From: Artemia franciscana
Taxonomy: Eukaryota > Arthropoda > Branchiopoda > Anostraca > Artemiidae
Assembly (NCBI RefSeq): GCF_032884065.1
Contig: NC_088872.1
Location: forward strand, 11,209,654-11,273,653
Direction: 5' to 3'
DNA: 64,000 nucleotides
The translations under genes and the position numbers were made by a program. Shown piece by piece: positions 23,049-35,097 of this stretch (the stretch's first letter is position 1; each line of letters begins with the position of its first letter). The notes beneath the pieces are model-generated. The model did not search any database. It saw only the letters and a program-made list of their open reading frames with translations, and was not told the origin of the DNA.

Positions 23049-24751
23049 AAGGAGCGACCCGGTTCAATAGTAACCAAAACTCTAAAAAACGGGATTTTGT
23101 TAGCAATAGCTACTTCAAAAGAATCGCATTTAAATGCTGATTTTAAATATATAAAATTAATCAAGTTTAGTCTTACCCATCAAAAGTTACGAGCCTGAGA
23201 AAATTTGCCTTATTTTAGGAAATAGGGGAAAACATCCCCTAAAAGTCATAGAATATTAACGAAAATCACACCATCAGATTCAGCGTATCAGAGAACCATA
23301 CTGTAGAAGTTTCAAGCTCCTATCTACAAAAATGTGGAATTTTGTATTTTTTGCCAGAAGGCAGATCACGGATGCGTGTTTATTTGTTTGTTAGTTTTTT
23401 TTTTTGTTTTTTTTTTTTGTTGTTTTTTTTTCGAGGGGTGATCATATCGACCCAGTGGTCCTAGAATGTTGCAAGAGGGCTCATTCTAACGGAAATAAAA
23501 AGTTCTAGAGCCCTTTTTAAGTGACCAAAAAAATTGGAGGGCACCTAGGCCCCCTCCCACGCTAATCATTTTCCCAAAGTTATCGGATCAAAATTCTGAG
23601 ATTGCCATTTTATTCAGTATAGTTGAAAAAGCTTATAACTATGTCTTTGAGGACGACTTACTCCCCCACAGTCCCCGTGGGAGGGGCTACAAGTTACGAA
23701 CTTTGACCTGTGCTTACATATAGTAATGGTTATAGGGAAGTGTACAGACGTTCAGAGGGATTTTTTTGGTTGGGGGGAGAGTTGTTGAGAAGAGGGGGAT
23801 ATGTTGGGGGAACTTTCCATGAAGTAATTTGTCATGGGGGAAGTAAATTTCCATGAAGGGAGCGCAGGATTTTCTAGCATTATTAAAAAAAACAATAAAA
23901 AAATAAATATAAAAAAGTTTTTTCATCTGAAAGTAAGGAGCAGCATTAAAACGAACAAAAATTACTATGCATATGAGGGTATTCGTCCCCTCCTCAATAC
24001 CTCACTCTTTACGCTAAAGTATTTTTAGTAATTTCAACTATTTATTCTACGGCCTTTGTGATTCACGGGTCATTCTTAAGGAATTGGGACAAAACTTAAG
24101 CTTTGTTGTAAAGAGCGAGGTATTGCTGAGGGGGGTAAACCCCCTCATATACGTAATAAAAACATACGAATACAAAAGTTCGTTACGTAAGCTAATTCGT
24201 AAGTTACGTATATCTTTTACTAATAAAAACGTTTGTAAAAAATTAAATGTTCTAGTTGCCTTTTTAAGTAACCAAAAAACTGGGGGGGGGGACTAGGCCT
24301 CCTCCACCGCTCCTTTTTCCCCAAAATCATTCGATCAAAACTATGAGAAAGCCATTTAGCCAAAAAAATAAATATGCAAATTTCGTTTTAATTATTCATC
24401 TGCGGAGAGCCAAAATCAAAACGTGCATTAATTCAAAACGTTCAGAAATTAAATAAAAAAAACAAGTTTTTTTAAGTGAAAGTAAGGAGCGACATTAAAA
24501 CTTAAAACGAACAGAAATTACTTCGTATATGAAAGGGGCTGGTCCCTCCTCAACGCCCCGCTCTTTACGCTAAAGTTTTTTACTGTTTTAAAAAGTAGAG
24601 CTGAGAGAAAGTGTCAAACTTTAGCGTAAAGAGTGGGGCGTTGAGGAGGGACCAGCCCCTTTCATAAACGAAGTAATTTCTGTTCGTTTTAAGTTTTAAT
24701 GTCGCTCCTTACTTTCAGTTAAAAAAAAACTTGTTTTTTTTATTTAATATC
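22945..24751 (+). mobile_element. 1.7-kb foldback element, copy I (5' end replaced)
   Basis: The body begins at 23047 and follows the consensus: CAATAGTAACCAAAACTCTA, TACGAGCCTGAGAAAATTTG, GATGCGTGTTTATTTG followed by a T/G-rich tract, GGGGTGATCATATCGACCCA, TAGAGCCCTTTTTAAGTGAC and CTCCCCCACAGTCCCCGTGG. Foldback 1 is at about 23895-24160 and foldback 2 at about 24445-24750. It encodes no protein. An 18-bp direct repeat flanks it. Confidence 0.9.
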
Positions 24752-24769
24752 TTTTAATTCGTATGAAAT
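24752..24769 (+). repeat. Right copy of an 18-bp flanking direct repeat
   Basis: TTTTAATTCGTATGAAAT, identical to 22927-22944. It follows directly after the terminal TTATTTAATATC of the element. Confidence 0.8.
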
Positions 24770-25039
24770 CCCTCGGAAAAATTCAGTCAACTAGAAAATA
24801 TAATGGCTTGTACCTTTGATTAACACAACTGCATGGTTAAATAGGTTTGATTCATTGCGTTTAGTTTCCTTCCCTGGTTGATCTTTCAGGAGTAAGGGGG
24901 TCACTCCACTAATTCCTAAATATTGCAATTTTATGACTAGTGATATGAAAAAAAAATATATTTAGTTTCAAGAACATAAATGCTGTTTTCATTAAGGTTT
25001 TTTTTTCTGATCACCTGTTCCAAAAATATTCTAACAGAT

Positions 25040-25545
25040 TGTGATTGGGACTCGTCTGGGTAGCAGTATTAGCAAAGATAGTGGATGCATCCAAGCTGTA
25101 AAAAGTGAAAAAGATATAAAAAGTTTGACTGACCATATATTAAGCAATAGGTTGTACGAAAAATCTGGTCAGCCAATAATTCACTTTTCAGGCCTATAGG
25201 CTTAGATAGTTTATAGGCCACTATAAATTTTGTAGACCACTATTAACTTTCTTGGTCTATAATTAAAGAAAATTTTGAAAAGGCGGCCTTTTATGGATGA
25301 AGAGTGATAGATTGCCGAAGATCGTACTTTTTTTTACCATAAATCTGGAACCAAGTGAAAACCAGGCTGCCCCCCTAATGGAATAAGAAGAGATTATTAG
25401 AAAGAGTTGAAAAGAACTGGGAACTTCGGGGAGCGATATAGTGAAACTTTGAATCATTGGGGTTGAGAAAGAGTGTTCGTCTCCGGTGGCTTAGTGCTGC
25501 GATACCTTGTTAATAGTTGTTATTCGTTGTATTAGATTGTGATAA
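25040..25545 (+). mobile_element. LINE 3'-terminal fragment, family X copy A
   Basis: Plus-strand frames contain VLAKIVDASKL and IGCTKNLVSQ, then MKSDRLPKIVLF near 25300, and sequence resembling 'WEEVIRKxLKELGTSW' to about 25460. It corresponds position by position to the fragment at 27120-27480. The reading frame is broken by stops. No RT core is attached. Confidence 0.65.
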
Positions 25546-25886
25546 TTCAATCTCTGCGATTAGTTAGCAAAAGAATATTTAAAATGATACATTAAATGGG
25601 CCAGTGTTGACCACGTCCTTAAAACAAACAGTGTTGAAAATACGGGAGACAAGTAATTCTACTTTTTTGTTTTTGCTTTAATCTTCGTTTATTAATTACT
25701 TAAAATTTTACCTTATTACCTTGTCTTTTTTTTTCTCTGATCTTTTTTGTAGCATTGCGTAAGGATGATAATCGATGTGAAATATTTGCCTTTTTTCTAC
25801 CATTCACTTTTATTGCCTTTTTTTACTTAAAAACTACTTTCTCTTTTTTTTATTTTGTTGTTGTTTTTTTGTTTTTTTTTTTTTAG
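25546..25886. other. T-rich spacer
   Basis: Mostly T-rich sequence ending in a long pyrimidine tract (25845-25884) that precedes the AG at 25885-25886. Confidence 0.5.
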
Positions 25887-25991
25887 TGCGAAGAGATCTT
25901 TTTCGCGCTCAAAAACGTCAACCAAGATGGCAGAAGACGAACAACCGATTTTGGGTACCGAAATGTTCTATGGATCACTTTAATGCAATGA
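25887..25991 (+). CDS. Weak candidate terminal exon
   Basis: An excellent polypyrimidine tract and TTTTTAG precede this segment. In phase 0, which would fit the donor at 12472, it reads CEEIFFALKNVNQDGRRRTT and stops at TGA 25989-25991. In the next frame it contains a Kozak-like ATGG and reads MAEDEQPILGTEMFYGSL before TAA at 25981. Both frames look plausible and I cannot choose. A 13-kb intron full of repeats would separate it from the 12277-12472 exon. Confidence 0.25.
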   Translation, partial: CEEIFFALKNVNQDGRRRTTDFGYRNVLWITLMQ

Positions 25992-26466
25992 TATTAGTGA
26001 TATTGGTATAGTCTGTGATGCATGCGGTACCTAATTTTTCTATCCGAATTTGACGTGATTGCTTGTTTTCATTTTATTTTCTTTTTTAGTTGTATTTGTT
26101 TTTTAGCTTTTTAAATACAAATTTTAAATTTTTGGAAGGATTCAATTCAAAGGCAAAAACTAAAAACAACGATGTTTTTTTAAATAAGAGAAAAGGTCAT
26201 GAAGAGAAAAATTTACTCAGACAGTGTTGCCATAGCTGGTACAAATACATAGATCTGGTAAGCTTCTTTTGTCTGCACAACTGTATGGCAAGCCGGAAAA
26301 AGATCAGACCTGGTAGATTTTCGATACTAAGTGCATTTCGTATCTATTAGGATATCTCAATTTGTTGGAATAAGCCGATTCGGATTCAAAATAAAACGGT
26401 AAGGAGAGGGATGGTTTGGGTACGTATGATAAGACTTTGACCAAAAGTGGAATGTCTAAGTAAGCA
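25992..26466. other. Spacer, nothing recognised
   Basis: An open frame at 26090-26350 has no motif or splice support. Confidence 0.35.
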
Positions 26467-26566
26467 CTTCGGAATCTCTCACTGCAATCTCTCACTTCAT
26501 GGAATCTCTCACTGCAATCTATCACTTCACTGCAATCTCTCACTTCATGGAATTTCTCACTGCAAG
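26467..26566 (+). repeat. Short tandem repeat (TCTCACTGCAA / TCTCACTTCATGGAA)
   Basis: Alternating GGAATCTCTCACTGCAATCT and CTCACTTCATGGAAT-type units are repeated about three times. The short minus-strand frame across it (26304-26543) is a repeat artefact. Confidence 0.9.
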
Positions 26567-27119
26567 GACTTCAAATAACAGGTGACAGACGGAAGTGAAG
26601 GGCTGAAAGCAGATTTCAGATGCATTAGTGAAGTTACAGGGAAGGATGGATCGCTTCTGATTTTAGCAGCCATTAAAGCATGTATATGACGACTTTGACG
26701 AGAAGCAGAATCTCTGAAACTTTCTGCAATATTCAAGTCTCCAAGTAATAAAGCAGTAGAACCAGATGAAAAAAGTTTTCAGGAATCAGCTCAAATGTCA
26801 AATCCTGAACATATCTAAAGTTTTCAATTACCTAGCTTGCCAAATTGTCTTAAGAATATGAGAGAACCTTTGTCTGGAAAGCAAATATTTGCCGTAGTCG
26901 AATTGTTTTCGATATCATTATTATGTTTCATGGTTGCAGCGTTAGATGCAACCTAGTAACGAACGAACCTTAAAGTAACCGAAAATTTAAAAATGTGTTT
27001 AGAACAAAAAAACAGTCAAGTGAAGAGGAACTGTAATTTGAAGCTAAATCAGGAATAGTGACTATTATTTCGGTTAATCTTAATTGCTAAGGTTTATGGA
27101 GATTTGCTAGACCTTTTCC
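26567..27119. other. Spacer, nothing recognised
   Basis: Unassigned AT-rich sequence between the short tandem repeat and a LINE fragment. Confidence 0.35.
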
Positions 27120-27480
27120 ATAGAAATTGCCTGTGGATCATTCTGGGTACCCAGCTTACTGACCGTATTCCAAACAATAGGCTGTACTAAAAGTGTGATT
27201 CATTCCCGAAAGTGTGATTCATTCCCGCTTTCTAGGACTATAATGAGAGGAAGGTTGAGAAGGCTAGGGCACGTTCTGCGGATGAAGACTGACAAATTGT
27301 TGAAGACTGTCCTTTTTAGCCAACTATCTAGGGCTAAACAGAAAGCATATCGTCCGCGGTTGGGGTGGGAGGATGTCAAAAAGAAATATTTATAGGAAAT
27401 GGGAACTTTCTAGGAGTGTGTAAAGAGGGAGGCTCTGAATAGCTTCGGATGGAGGAGACCTGAAACATCATAGATTGATG
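27120..27480 (+). mobile_element. LINE 3'-terminal fragment, family X copy B
   Basis: The plus strand encodes RGRLRRLGHVLRMKTDKLLK (27240-27300), then VLFSQLSRAKQKAYRPRLGW with EDVKKKYL, followed by a frameshifted ELGTF-VKREALN-like end. Upstream are WIILGTQLTDRI and sequence matching copy A. This is the C-terminal domain typical of non-LTR retrotransposons. The frame is disrupted and the element is 5' truncated. Confidence 0.78.
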
Positions 27481-27730
27481 TTTAAGGGCTTACTTGAAAG
27501 GAAATTGCCATATCTAGTGCATTCTGTAAGTAACGTAAGATAATATTAAAATAAGATGCAATTTTGACAAAAAAAAAACTATCTTCATGAACAAAATGAT
27601 GTAGCACAGGTATTTTTTGACAAGAGACGATGCAACTCATGTATCTTTTTAAAAATTGCTTTCCTGGGGTACGGTGCAACATTTTAGTGACTCTACTACC
27701 GGATTCCCTGTGGTTTGGTCTCTACTAGCT

Positions 27731-28021
27731 TCAACTAAGAAAAAAAGAAGGGCTGTTTTTTTCTGCATGTAACATATTTACACGCAGGAATATGTTTTTT
27801 TTTGTTTTTTTTCCTGCAGGAATATGTTTTTTTCCTGCAGCATCAGATATAGCAGAAGAACTTATCTTAAACTCAGTGTTTTCTGGCAAATTATTCTGTT
27901 TTGAAATGTTTCCTAATCTTTTAACTTTAACATGGCGTCGTACTGGGTAATGGCAAGTATGAATCTTGGAAGACTCATTATTTTGGTCCATATCAGTATT
28001 ATCCGACCATTTGTGAATATC
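27731..28021 (-). CDS. Weak candidate exon, minus strand
   Basis: An acceptor-like CCTCTTTTATAG at 28022 precedes an open frame of 96 codons to a stop at 27731. It begins DIHKWSDNTDMDQNNESSKI and is polar, Asn/Lys/Ser-rich. The last third overlaps a short direct repeat (CCTGCAGGAAAAAAA twice, 27790-27843), so it may be non-coding. No family recognised. Confidence 0.25.
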   Translation of the reverse strand, partial: DIHKWSDNTDMDQNNESSKIHTCHYPVRRHVKVKRLGNISKQNNLPENTEFKISSSAISDAAGKKHIPAGKKTKKNIFLRVNMLHAEKNSPSFFLS

Positions 28022-28082
28022 CTATAAAAGAGGCTATTACACCCACAATTCATTTTACCTACTTCATGGCTCAGACACAAAA

Positions 28083-28303
28083 TTGATTTTTTTTTTTCTC
28101 ATGCACAACGTGTGATTTTAATTTCAAAACCGTGTATTATCTTAAAAAAACTACATGCTGTGTTAAACGACCAAGGAATAACAAAAATAGCAGATATGAA
28201 GTTACAATCACTGCTCAAAGAGGACAATATGATAGTGAAACCTGTATCATCCGAGGAGAATAAATTTCATTTGAGCTACGGTAATTCAAAAGGCGTTAAG
28301 TGA
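28083..28303 (+). other. Unassigned open segment
   Basis: A plus-strand frame stays open for about 73 codons and includes KLHAVLNDQGITKIADMKLQ and SSEENKFHLSYG. A donor-like GGC/GTTAAGT lies at its end. No clear acceptor is visible. Codon composition is reasonable, but there is no recognisable domain. Confidence 0.2.
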
Positions 28304-28659
28304 CGTTTCTAAAATGATCACCCCCCCGCTTCGGCATTTCAGAAGGCAGTGTGTTTCACTGCATAAATTCTACATAACAGTGAATAAACTTGACGAAAAA
28401 GTCATTTATTTTTCAGTTTTGTTACCAAAAGCTGTTGTGCTACGAAGGTTTTTATCTAGTCTTCCAGATAAGAAAAGAAGATTTTTATATCAAAAGCTCC
28501 AAATTCCTCCTATTTCTGCATTCGATATTTAACATATATTGAAAAGTTCTCATTATCCTGACTACCTAGGAAGGCAAATTGAGCAAATAGATTGAGTTTT
28601 TTACCCTTTAATAGATTAGTCATCAAATTAGTCTTGTTACCTATAGAATTACCTATTAC

Positions 28660-29880
28660 AGAATTACCCTAGCCGACCTCAGATATGGCATTTCAAAATC
28701 TGTCAAGGATGTCAGCCGTATAGTTAGCTATCGAAACGTCAATACCTTTAAATATACATGTAGTTAGAACATTTCGTTGTGGCACAATGACAGTGCCATT
28801 AAACAGGTACGGAGAAGTAACAGCGCCCTATCTAATACCCTTTTTTACTGGAATTGAAGGAGTAAGGTCCATCGTACCAGGTGAGATCGTGACCTTAATT
28901 CTCGCATTTAACTTTTTATACATGTAACGTATCTATTTGATGACAGAAATATTAACTCCACGCTTATAAGCAGTCAATAAGATATGCGGATGTACACCGT
29001 GTCGAAAGCTCTAGATACGTCTAACCGAGCAAAATATACTACCTCGTTATTTTCATGAGTATGTAGAGGTAAACTAGCAATCAAACGGTGAGCTGCCTCC
29101 TCCTTTCTTGAACCTGAATTGGTTATCCTGTGTATAACACTTACCAGAAATCTCTTCAATAATCAGTAACTCAAAAATTGTGTACAAAGCCGATGACACC
29201 GTATTTGACCTAAAAGAAGAACATTAGTCCAAGGGCTTTCCCCTTTTTAATACCGGGGTTATTACTCTAGTACTGAAGAAATCAGGAACTATACCACAAC
29301 AGAATATCATCTGAAAGAGTAAGGTCAGATGCTTTATCAGGAGAGGGGACTCACATCTTAAAAGTTTTGCACAGATGCCATCAACATCACGAGAGTTTTC
29401 TTTTGTAGCTTAGAAATGTACTCAGTAACCGCAGATAGAGTAACAATAAAACTGATCTCATCAATTGATTGGCCTAAGTAATCATCAAGCTCCCTTTCAT
29501 ATTGATTTGACAATGATGGATCAGGCTCGGAAAACTCACTTTTAAAATAAGCATATCACTGGTCACTGGTAATTTTGGTAGCATTATAGGTTTTTAAATT
29601 ATCTCTTGTGAGACACTTTCCATTCGAAATTAGGATCACCTGTGGTGTTCATAGTTCAGCTACTGATTTAGCCTGGTGTTGCCTAAGCACTTTCGCGAAA
29701 CTTTGCTTTGTTTTCAGACGAATTTCATTTACCAAACCTTGCCGTAGCATACCACACTCCTTCCAGGCACGAAACCAGAATTTCAATTTAGCATAAGAAT
29801 CAACGAGGTCAGGGTTAGCTGACCAACCATGCCTCTCAGTTCTAAGATGTACTCTTCGTATGGGTACACTAGCAGTCTCA
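28660..29880 (-). mobile_element. Degenerate non-LTR retrotransposon RT
   Basis: Minus-strand frames read, in order, a FELLIIEEI segment, FARLDVSRAFDTV (RT motif A region with both Asp, near 29060-29000), and a region near 28850-28800 that reads VKKGIR-GAVTSPYLFN (RT motif B type), after many stops and frameshifts. 29800-29250 should hold the upstream linker and is eroded. The element is inactive. Confidence 0.72.
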
Positions 29881-29917
29881 GCAGCTATATTTTAACTTTG
29901 GTTAAACTTGCATAAAT

Positions 29918-31475
29918 TATAACTCTTGCCCTGGGGGCTGTGGGGGATTTGTACACCCCTGAGATATAGTTATTTGACCTTTCAAAGGGGGTTGGCTATC
30001 CTCACTATCAACTCTTAAAAAGCGTATTAAAACTTTTGATATTCAATCGAACGAGCCCCCTCAAAAACTTATACGACCACTCCTTCCGTGAAAACCTTAT
30101 GTGGAACTAGCACAAATTATAACCCCAGGTCCCGAGACCTGTGGGGGGTAAAAAACCAGGAACCATAGCTATTTGAGCTTTGGACTGTTTTGAACAAAAT
30201 AGCTATCTAAAAATTTTGAATGGATGCATTTGGGGAAAGAGAGCGTGTGGGTGAAGCTAAATACCCTGCGGGAACGTACTTTTGACTCTGAAATAGGGCC
30301 CTAGAACTTTCTACTCCCAATCAAATGATCCCCCTCCGAAGTTGTGCGATCACTCTTTCCAAATGAAGTGCCTCCTGGAAAAAAATTAAATAATCACGAA
30401 GTGCAATAACTCTGCCTAAGTAATGAGTGACTTGGGCTCAATGTATAATTTTTTCTTTTGTTTTGAACCAGGGTACTCCGTATAGAATGATCTGTCGTAG
30501 AAAATTTGAAAGGGGCTCGTTCGATTAAAAATTGCAAATTCTAGTGCCCTTTATAAAAGTCAAAAGTGATTGGAGGGCAACTAGCCTCTCCCCCCACGCC
30601 CATCATTTCCCGAAATATGTCCAATCAAAATTTTCTGATAGCTATTTTATTCTGTGCATATGAAAGGTCGAATAATTATGTTTTTTGTGATGATAACCCA
30701 ACCCCTACATACCTCAGGGCAAGGGCTGTAAGTTATGTCCCTGGCAGATATAAGGTTTTATGGAAGGGTGATTGTGTAAACTTCTGAGAGGGCTCATTGG
30801 CTTGGAAATCAGGAGTTCTAGTGCCCTGTTTAAGAGTCAAAGTGATCGAAAGGCAACCAGCCCCCCCCCCTCACTGACTGTCTTTCCCAAATACATCCGA
30901 TAGAAATTTTGACATAGTTGTTTGTTCAAATTCAGTCAAAAGATCACATACCAAGGCTTTTGGGGTTGACACACCTCCCACCCCTCAGAGTCTGGGGGCA
31001 AGGGTTGTAAGCTATGCCATGGGGGCATATAAGGTTTTTCATGAAAAGGGTGGTTTTAAGAACTTTAGAAGAGGCTGCTATTTTTTCACAATAGTCCAAA
31101 GAGCATATAACAATGCCTTCAGGGTGGACACATTCCCCCAGATCCCAGTGGCAAGGGTTGTAAGTTATGCCCCTGGGCATATAAGACTTTTATTGAACAA
31201 GCGGTCGTATAAACTTCGCATCGGATGGGGCTCATTTGATTGGAAGTTGGAAGCTCTAGTGCCCTTTCTAAGTGTCAGAATTGAATGGAGGGAAACCATT
31301 CCATCCCCCACAAGTCTATCATTTCCCAAAATGCATCCAATCAAAATTTTAAGATAGTTATTTTGATCAGTATTGTTGAAGGTTCTAGTAATTATGTCTT
31401 TGTGGATCTCAACCTCTCCACAGTCCTCAGGGCAAGGGCTGTAAGTTAAGCAATTCGTTCATTGTTTACATACAG
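29918..31475. repeat. Array of body-related units in head-to-head arrangement
   Basis: Units related to the middle of the 1.7-kb element are repeated here. Two reversed units lie at about 29918-30400 (with CTTGCCCTGGGGGCTGTGGG). They are followed by forward units with anchors GGCAAGGGCTGTAAGTTATG near 30719, 30998, 31151 and 31432. Full forward units are about 280 bp. Shared body phrases include TTCTAGTGCCCTTTATAAAA, GGAGGGCAACTAGCC and ATCATTTCCC. Confidence 0.85.
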
Positions 31476-32580
31476 TAACATGCTCTTAAGCCGACCAAAG
31501 GTAAGAGAACCCTTGGTCGGCTATATAACGTATTTTTTGTACCACATGTCACCGTTTTGGAAATTTTTCTCTGCATTTGATAAAAAGCAAATCCGATCAC
31601 TGTTTTTTAGGCTCTGCAAGTATTTTCTTAGTATCCCCGTTTGGAGTCATTGTCACATTTCCCGACGGTACGGTGTTTTTAAGATTTGTCATCAAATGGA
31701 CGAGTTGTCACGTAGGTTTGCTATAGTAGGCTACATTTTATTGAGAAAGGTGAGCATGTTTGAACTTTACTTTCCAAAAAGACGAAGAGCATTCAGGTGA
31801 GCCTTTCAGGAAATGTTGAGAGGAGTGTTGAGCTTAATCAAGACACGTCACGTTTGAATGGATTGTCGAAAAGGCGTAAATTAGGAATGACTGGGTATAC
31901 TAAACTATGCCTAGGGGTATGATGGTGAAATCTTGAGGGGGTAAAGTGAACTGAATCACAGCAGCACGATGTCCATATATAGGTTGTCCAAAGGGGTGTA
32001 ACAGCAATATCTTAGGAACAGTTCGGTGTGTAAAGTTGAAACCAATTGGGCTTTTTGTGGGGGATTTTGAATAAACCAAGAGAAAACATTTGCATCCTAA
32101 TGCTACTGCATCTACTCATGCTACTGCTACTGTTGCTACTATTACTACCACTAAAGCTAAGGCTAGATTGATTCTACTTCTACTACTGCTGCTATTAAAA
32201 CTAAGGGTATTAAGGCAAAAAATTAGGAAATATTCAATCTGTACGAAACACACTATTCCCACAAAGATTATCAAGAGGACGTATCAGCAATGCTTCAAGA
32301 ACGGTTGGTGGTATTAAGTTGAAATTTTCAGGCTGTTTTGAATGGGAAGCTGATAAAACCAAAGGGGATATGCCCATACTGCTACTAACGATACTACAAC
32401 TATTGCTACCATGCAAGCTAAGAGTATAGAGGTGAAGCTTTCAAGGAACATTTTGGCGGATGTTGAACTAAACCAAAACGAACTACAAGCGAATAGATTT
32501 TCAGTATGTTGTGGAGGATTTTGGACTGACCAGAAGGCACTATGCGTATTGTTATAACAAATGTATAACATGTGTATTGT
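31476..32580 (+). repeat. Second repeat type with triplet-rich blocks
   Basis: Repeated phrases include GGTGTAACAGCAATATCTTA (31996), CGTATCAGCAATGCTTCAAG (32280) and two TACTGCTACT-rich blocks (32100-32200, 32370-32420). The phrases recur roughly every 300 bp. A similar order of motifs appears in reverse at 59600-60290. Open frames inside (31462-31800, 32090-32317) follow the repeat and are not supported as genes. Confidence 0.6.
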
Positions 32581-35097
32581 TATAACAAAGTTATAAATTA
32601 GCAGTAAATGAAATAGATAAATGTAAACATAAAATATTGAAATAAAATTTTATCTTATACCAGCTGCCGAACTTATAATGAAAATCAATACGAAAAAAAA
32701 ACCTAAGAATTTAAACAAATTTATGCTGTATTACTTCGATGTCGAAACAAATTTGTAAAAGAAAAATGAATATTGCCTTTTGTACTGAAAGCGTGTAAAA
32801 TGTAATTTTCCATATGCAGAGCAAAAACGAAAATTCACAGAAAAACTTCTGTTCTGCTTTTTGAACCAGTTGACAGAAGCGTATTTTATGTCTTTAGCCA
32901 AATATAAAACACATATACAATAAACAGAAGAGAAAGACATATGAAATTAATTTAGAAATAACCTAAATTATGAAAGGCATTGTAACTGCACACTCCACTA
33001 TAGAGCCCGACGCCGTGCCAATTTATCAGCGGCGCACCACCGATGAAGGATGTGCCGGCGTGGAGAAAATTTTTGGCGGTGCACTGCCGTGCTACCGCCA
33101 CCATCAGTATGCCACCAGTCTGTCTATATTTAGCCTTATACTTTTGCGGAGATTTGTTGCTTTCGGCATGTTAAGTAAGCTAACGTTCTAAGTTACTTTC
33201 TCGAAATCTACCGACATTGAGTTCTATCCTGAATGGCTATCGCAAATTTCTGATTGAATTTGCTTAAGGACATGATGGGCGTGGGGGAGGGGTACCCTCC
33301 GATCGCTTTCGACAATTAAAAAGGCACTAGCCCTTTCAATTTCTAATCAAATGAGTCCCTTTCGAAGTTTCTACGACAACTTCTATGTAAAGTTTCTTTG
33401 TCTAAAAAAAACAAAAAGACAAATAAATAACACATTGTGACAAAATTGTTCTTTTCTTAGGCAGCACCATTGCATTATCAATGATAAATCAACCTTACAA
33501 TGTCATGTATTTAATAAAAGATTTGAACTGCTGGAATACCACTGCTTGATAGTGCTAAAACACTAAAAACAACAGTCAATATGTTTCGAACTTAACATGC
33601 TAAAAACTGGCTAAAAATGCCTTCAGTTGCTATTTTCTTTAACATAGATGGAAACTTTGGCTCAGATCAACCATTCCAAGAGAGTCGTGATTCTTGAACT
33701 CTTGCAACTGAGGCCATACTTTGCTTGTTTTAGTGCATTGCTCGCTGGTCAACTTAGGCGAAAAAATATTAAAAATAAAATAGATTAAACCAATGCAAAA
33801 GCAATAAATTCGGTAAGTAAATAACTTCTTCAATGTCAGAACTAAATTTTACTTTCTTAGCTGAAATTCGGTCAATTTGGCGAAACTACGAAAATATGAA
33901 GTTAACGAATTTTGTATTTTACCATACCATTCGTATCATACCATTCCAGGGAATTCAATTGGATTTTGGAAAAAAAGGAATAAGGTTGAAGTTTCGTGCG
34001 ACTTCAACCAAATCCTCAACTTTTTTTAAAATTTTTACCGAAAACAAAGGCTGCTTCACTATTGCGACACACACTGGGCAGAAAAATATGATACTGTCAT
34101 TGCTGGGCTTTATTGCGTACAAGGAGAGGTTATCACGAAAACACAAATACGGAGAGAAGCGAGTGCTAACGTTTATTGGAAAGTAAAAGATTAAAAAGTC
34201 TGAAAAAGACATGTGATCCAAAGAATTTATTAGTCTGTTTGTTTGTGTCGTGTTTTCCTCGAATTTCTGTAAGTTATTGTGTAGTGAGCAACCTCAAAAT
34301 TCTAGAGGACTTAAACAAACTTTCTGTTTATTCAGATTAAAACGATATGTCACCCGGGATGTTTTAAATAGATTTGGATATCCTTCCTATTAAGAAAAAT
34401 CGGGGTTTAGTGGCTTTTTCCTTTAAAAATCAGCCATTCGACAACGATAAGAAAAAAGATGCGGCGTTTGGGTCCACTGCGCAAATTCCAATTTTATCGA
34501 GAATTTTGAAGAGGGTAAAAAAGTTAAAATAAAAAATTAACTGTTACAGTGAAAATTTTAGAAAACTAACTATCATCCTTATTTTTCACAAGGTTACTCT
34601 TGTCAATGATTTTACTTCTTTTTATTTCATTAGCAGAATTTTTTTGTTCGCTTCTGCCTAAAAGATTCACCGTCAATTCCGATTCAAAGTTATTTCGGCG
34701 ATTCAATTCACTGTGAAAATTCAAGAAGAAGCAGCGAAAATCCACAAATTCTATTTAATTTATGTTTTTCTATGAAACTTTACCTATATATTTCTTCAAA
34801 GGTAAATAGCAGTAACATTTGCATTAAAATAAGACTTTTTTATATGCTATTTGAAATTTCATGAAATTGACCGTTAGTTTTGTGTAGAACATGGAAATTG
34901 TTTTAAACAGTGTCAAAGCTATAGCCTAGTGTAAATAATTAAAAATGAAATAGCTGAATTTTCGATATTTTGACTACTGTGGAAAGCTTTTTACGCTAGC
35001 CTAGGAGAACCTAACTACTATGCATTTACATAAAGCCCAAATTAGGGCATGGAAATGTGTGTTAATAAAATCCTGGAGTTATTACCTTAAATTCCAT
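32581..35097. other. Low-repeat region, no gene established
   Basis: This is one of the least repetitive stretches. 32990-33115 is a GC-rich island (CGACGCCGTGCCAATTTATC, GGCGGTGCACTGCCGTGC) with small inverted repeats, perhaps a MITE. 33275-33400 is a reversed scrap of the 1.7-kb element body (AAGGCACTAGCCCTTTCAAT). 33833-34186 holds a 117-codon plus frame overlapped by an 88-codon minus frame; neither has splice or motif support. Confidence 0.45.

Noticed and set aside
28083..28532. Two consecutive plus-strand frames as one gene
   Set aside because: They are in different frames, separated by a C-run, without convincing acceptor sites; kept only as an unassigned open segment.
33833..34186. 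117-codon plus-strand open frame
   Set aside because: It is overlapped by an 88-codon minus frame, has no recognisable motif or strong splice sites, and the composition is that of the AT-rich surroundings.
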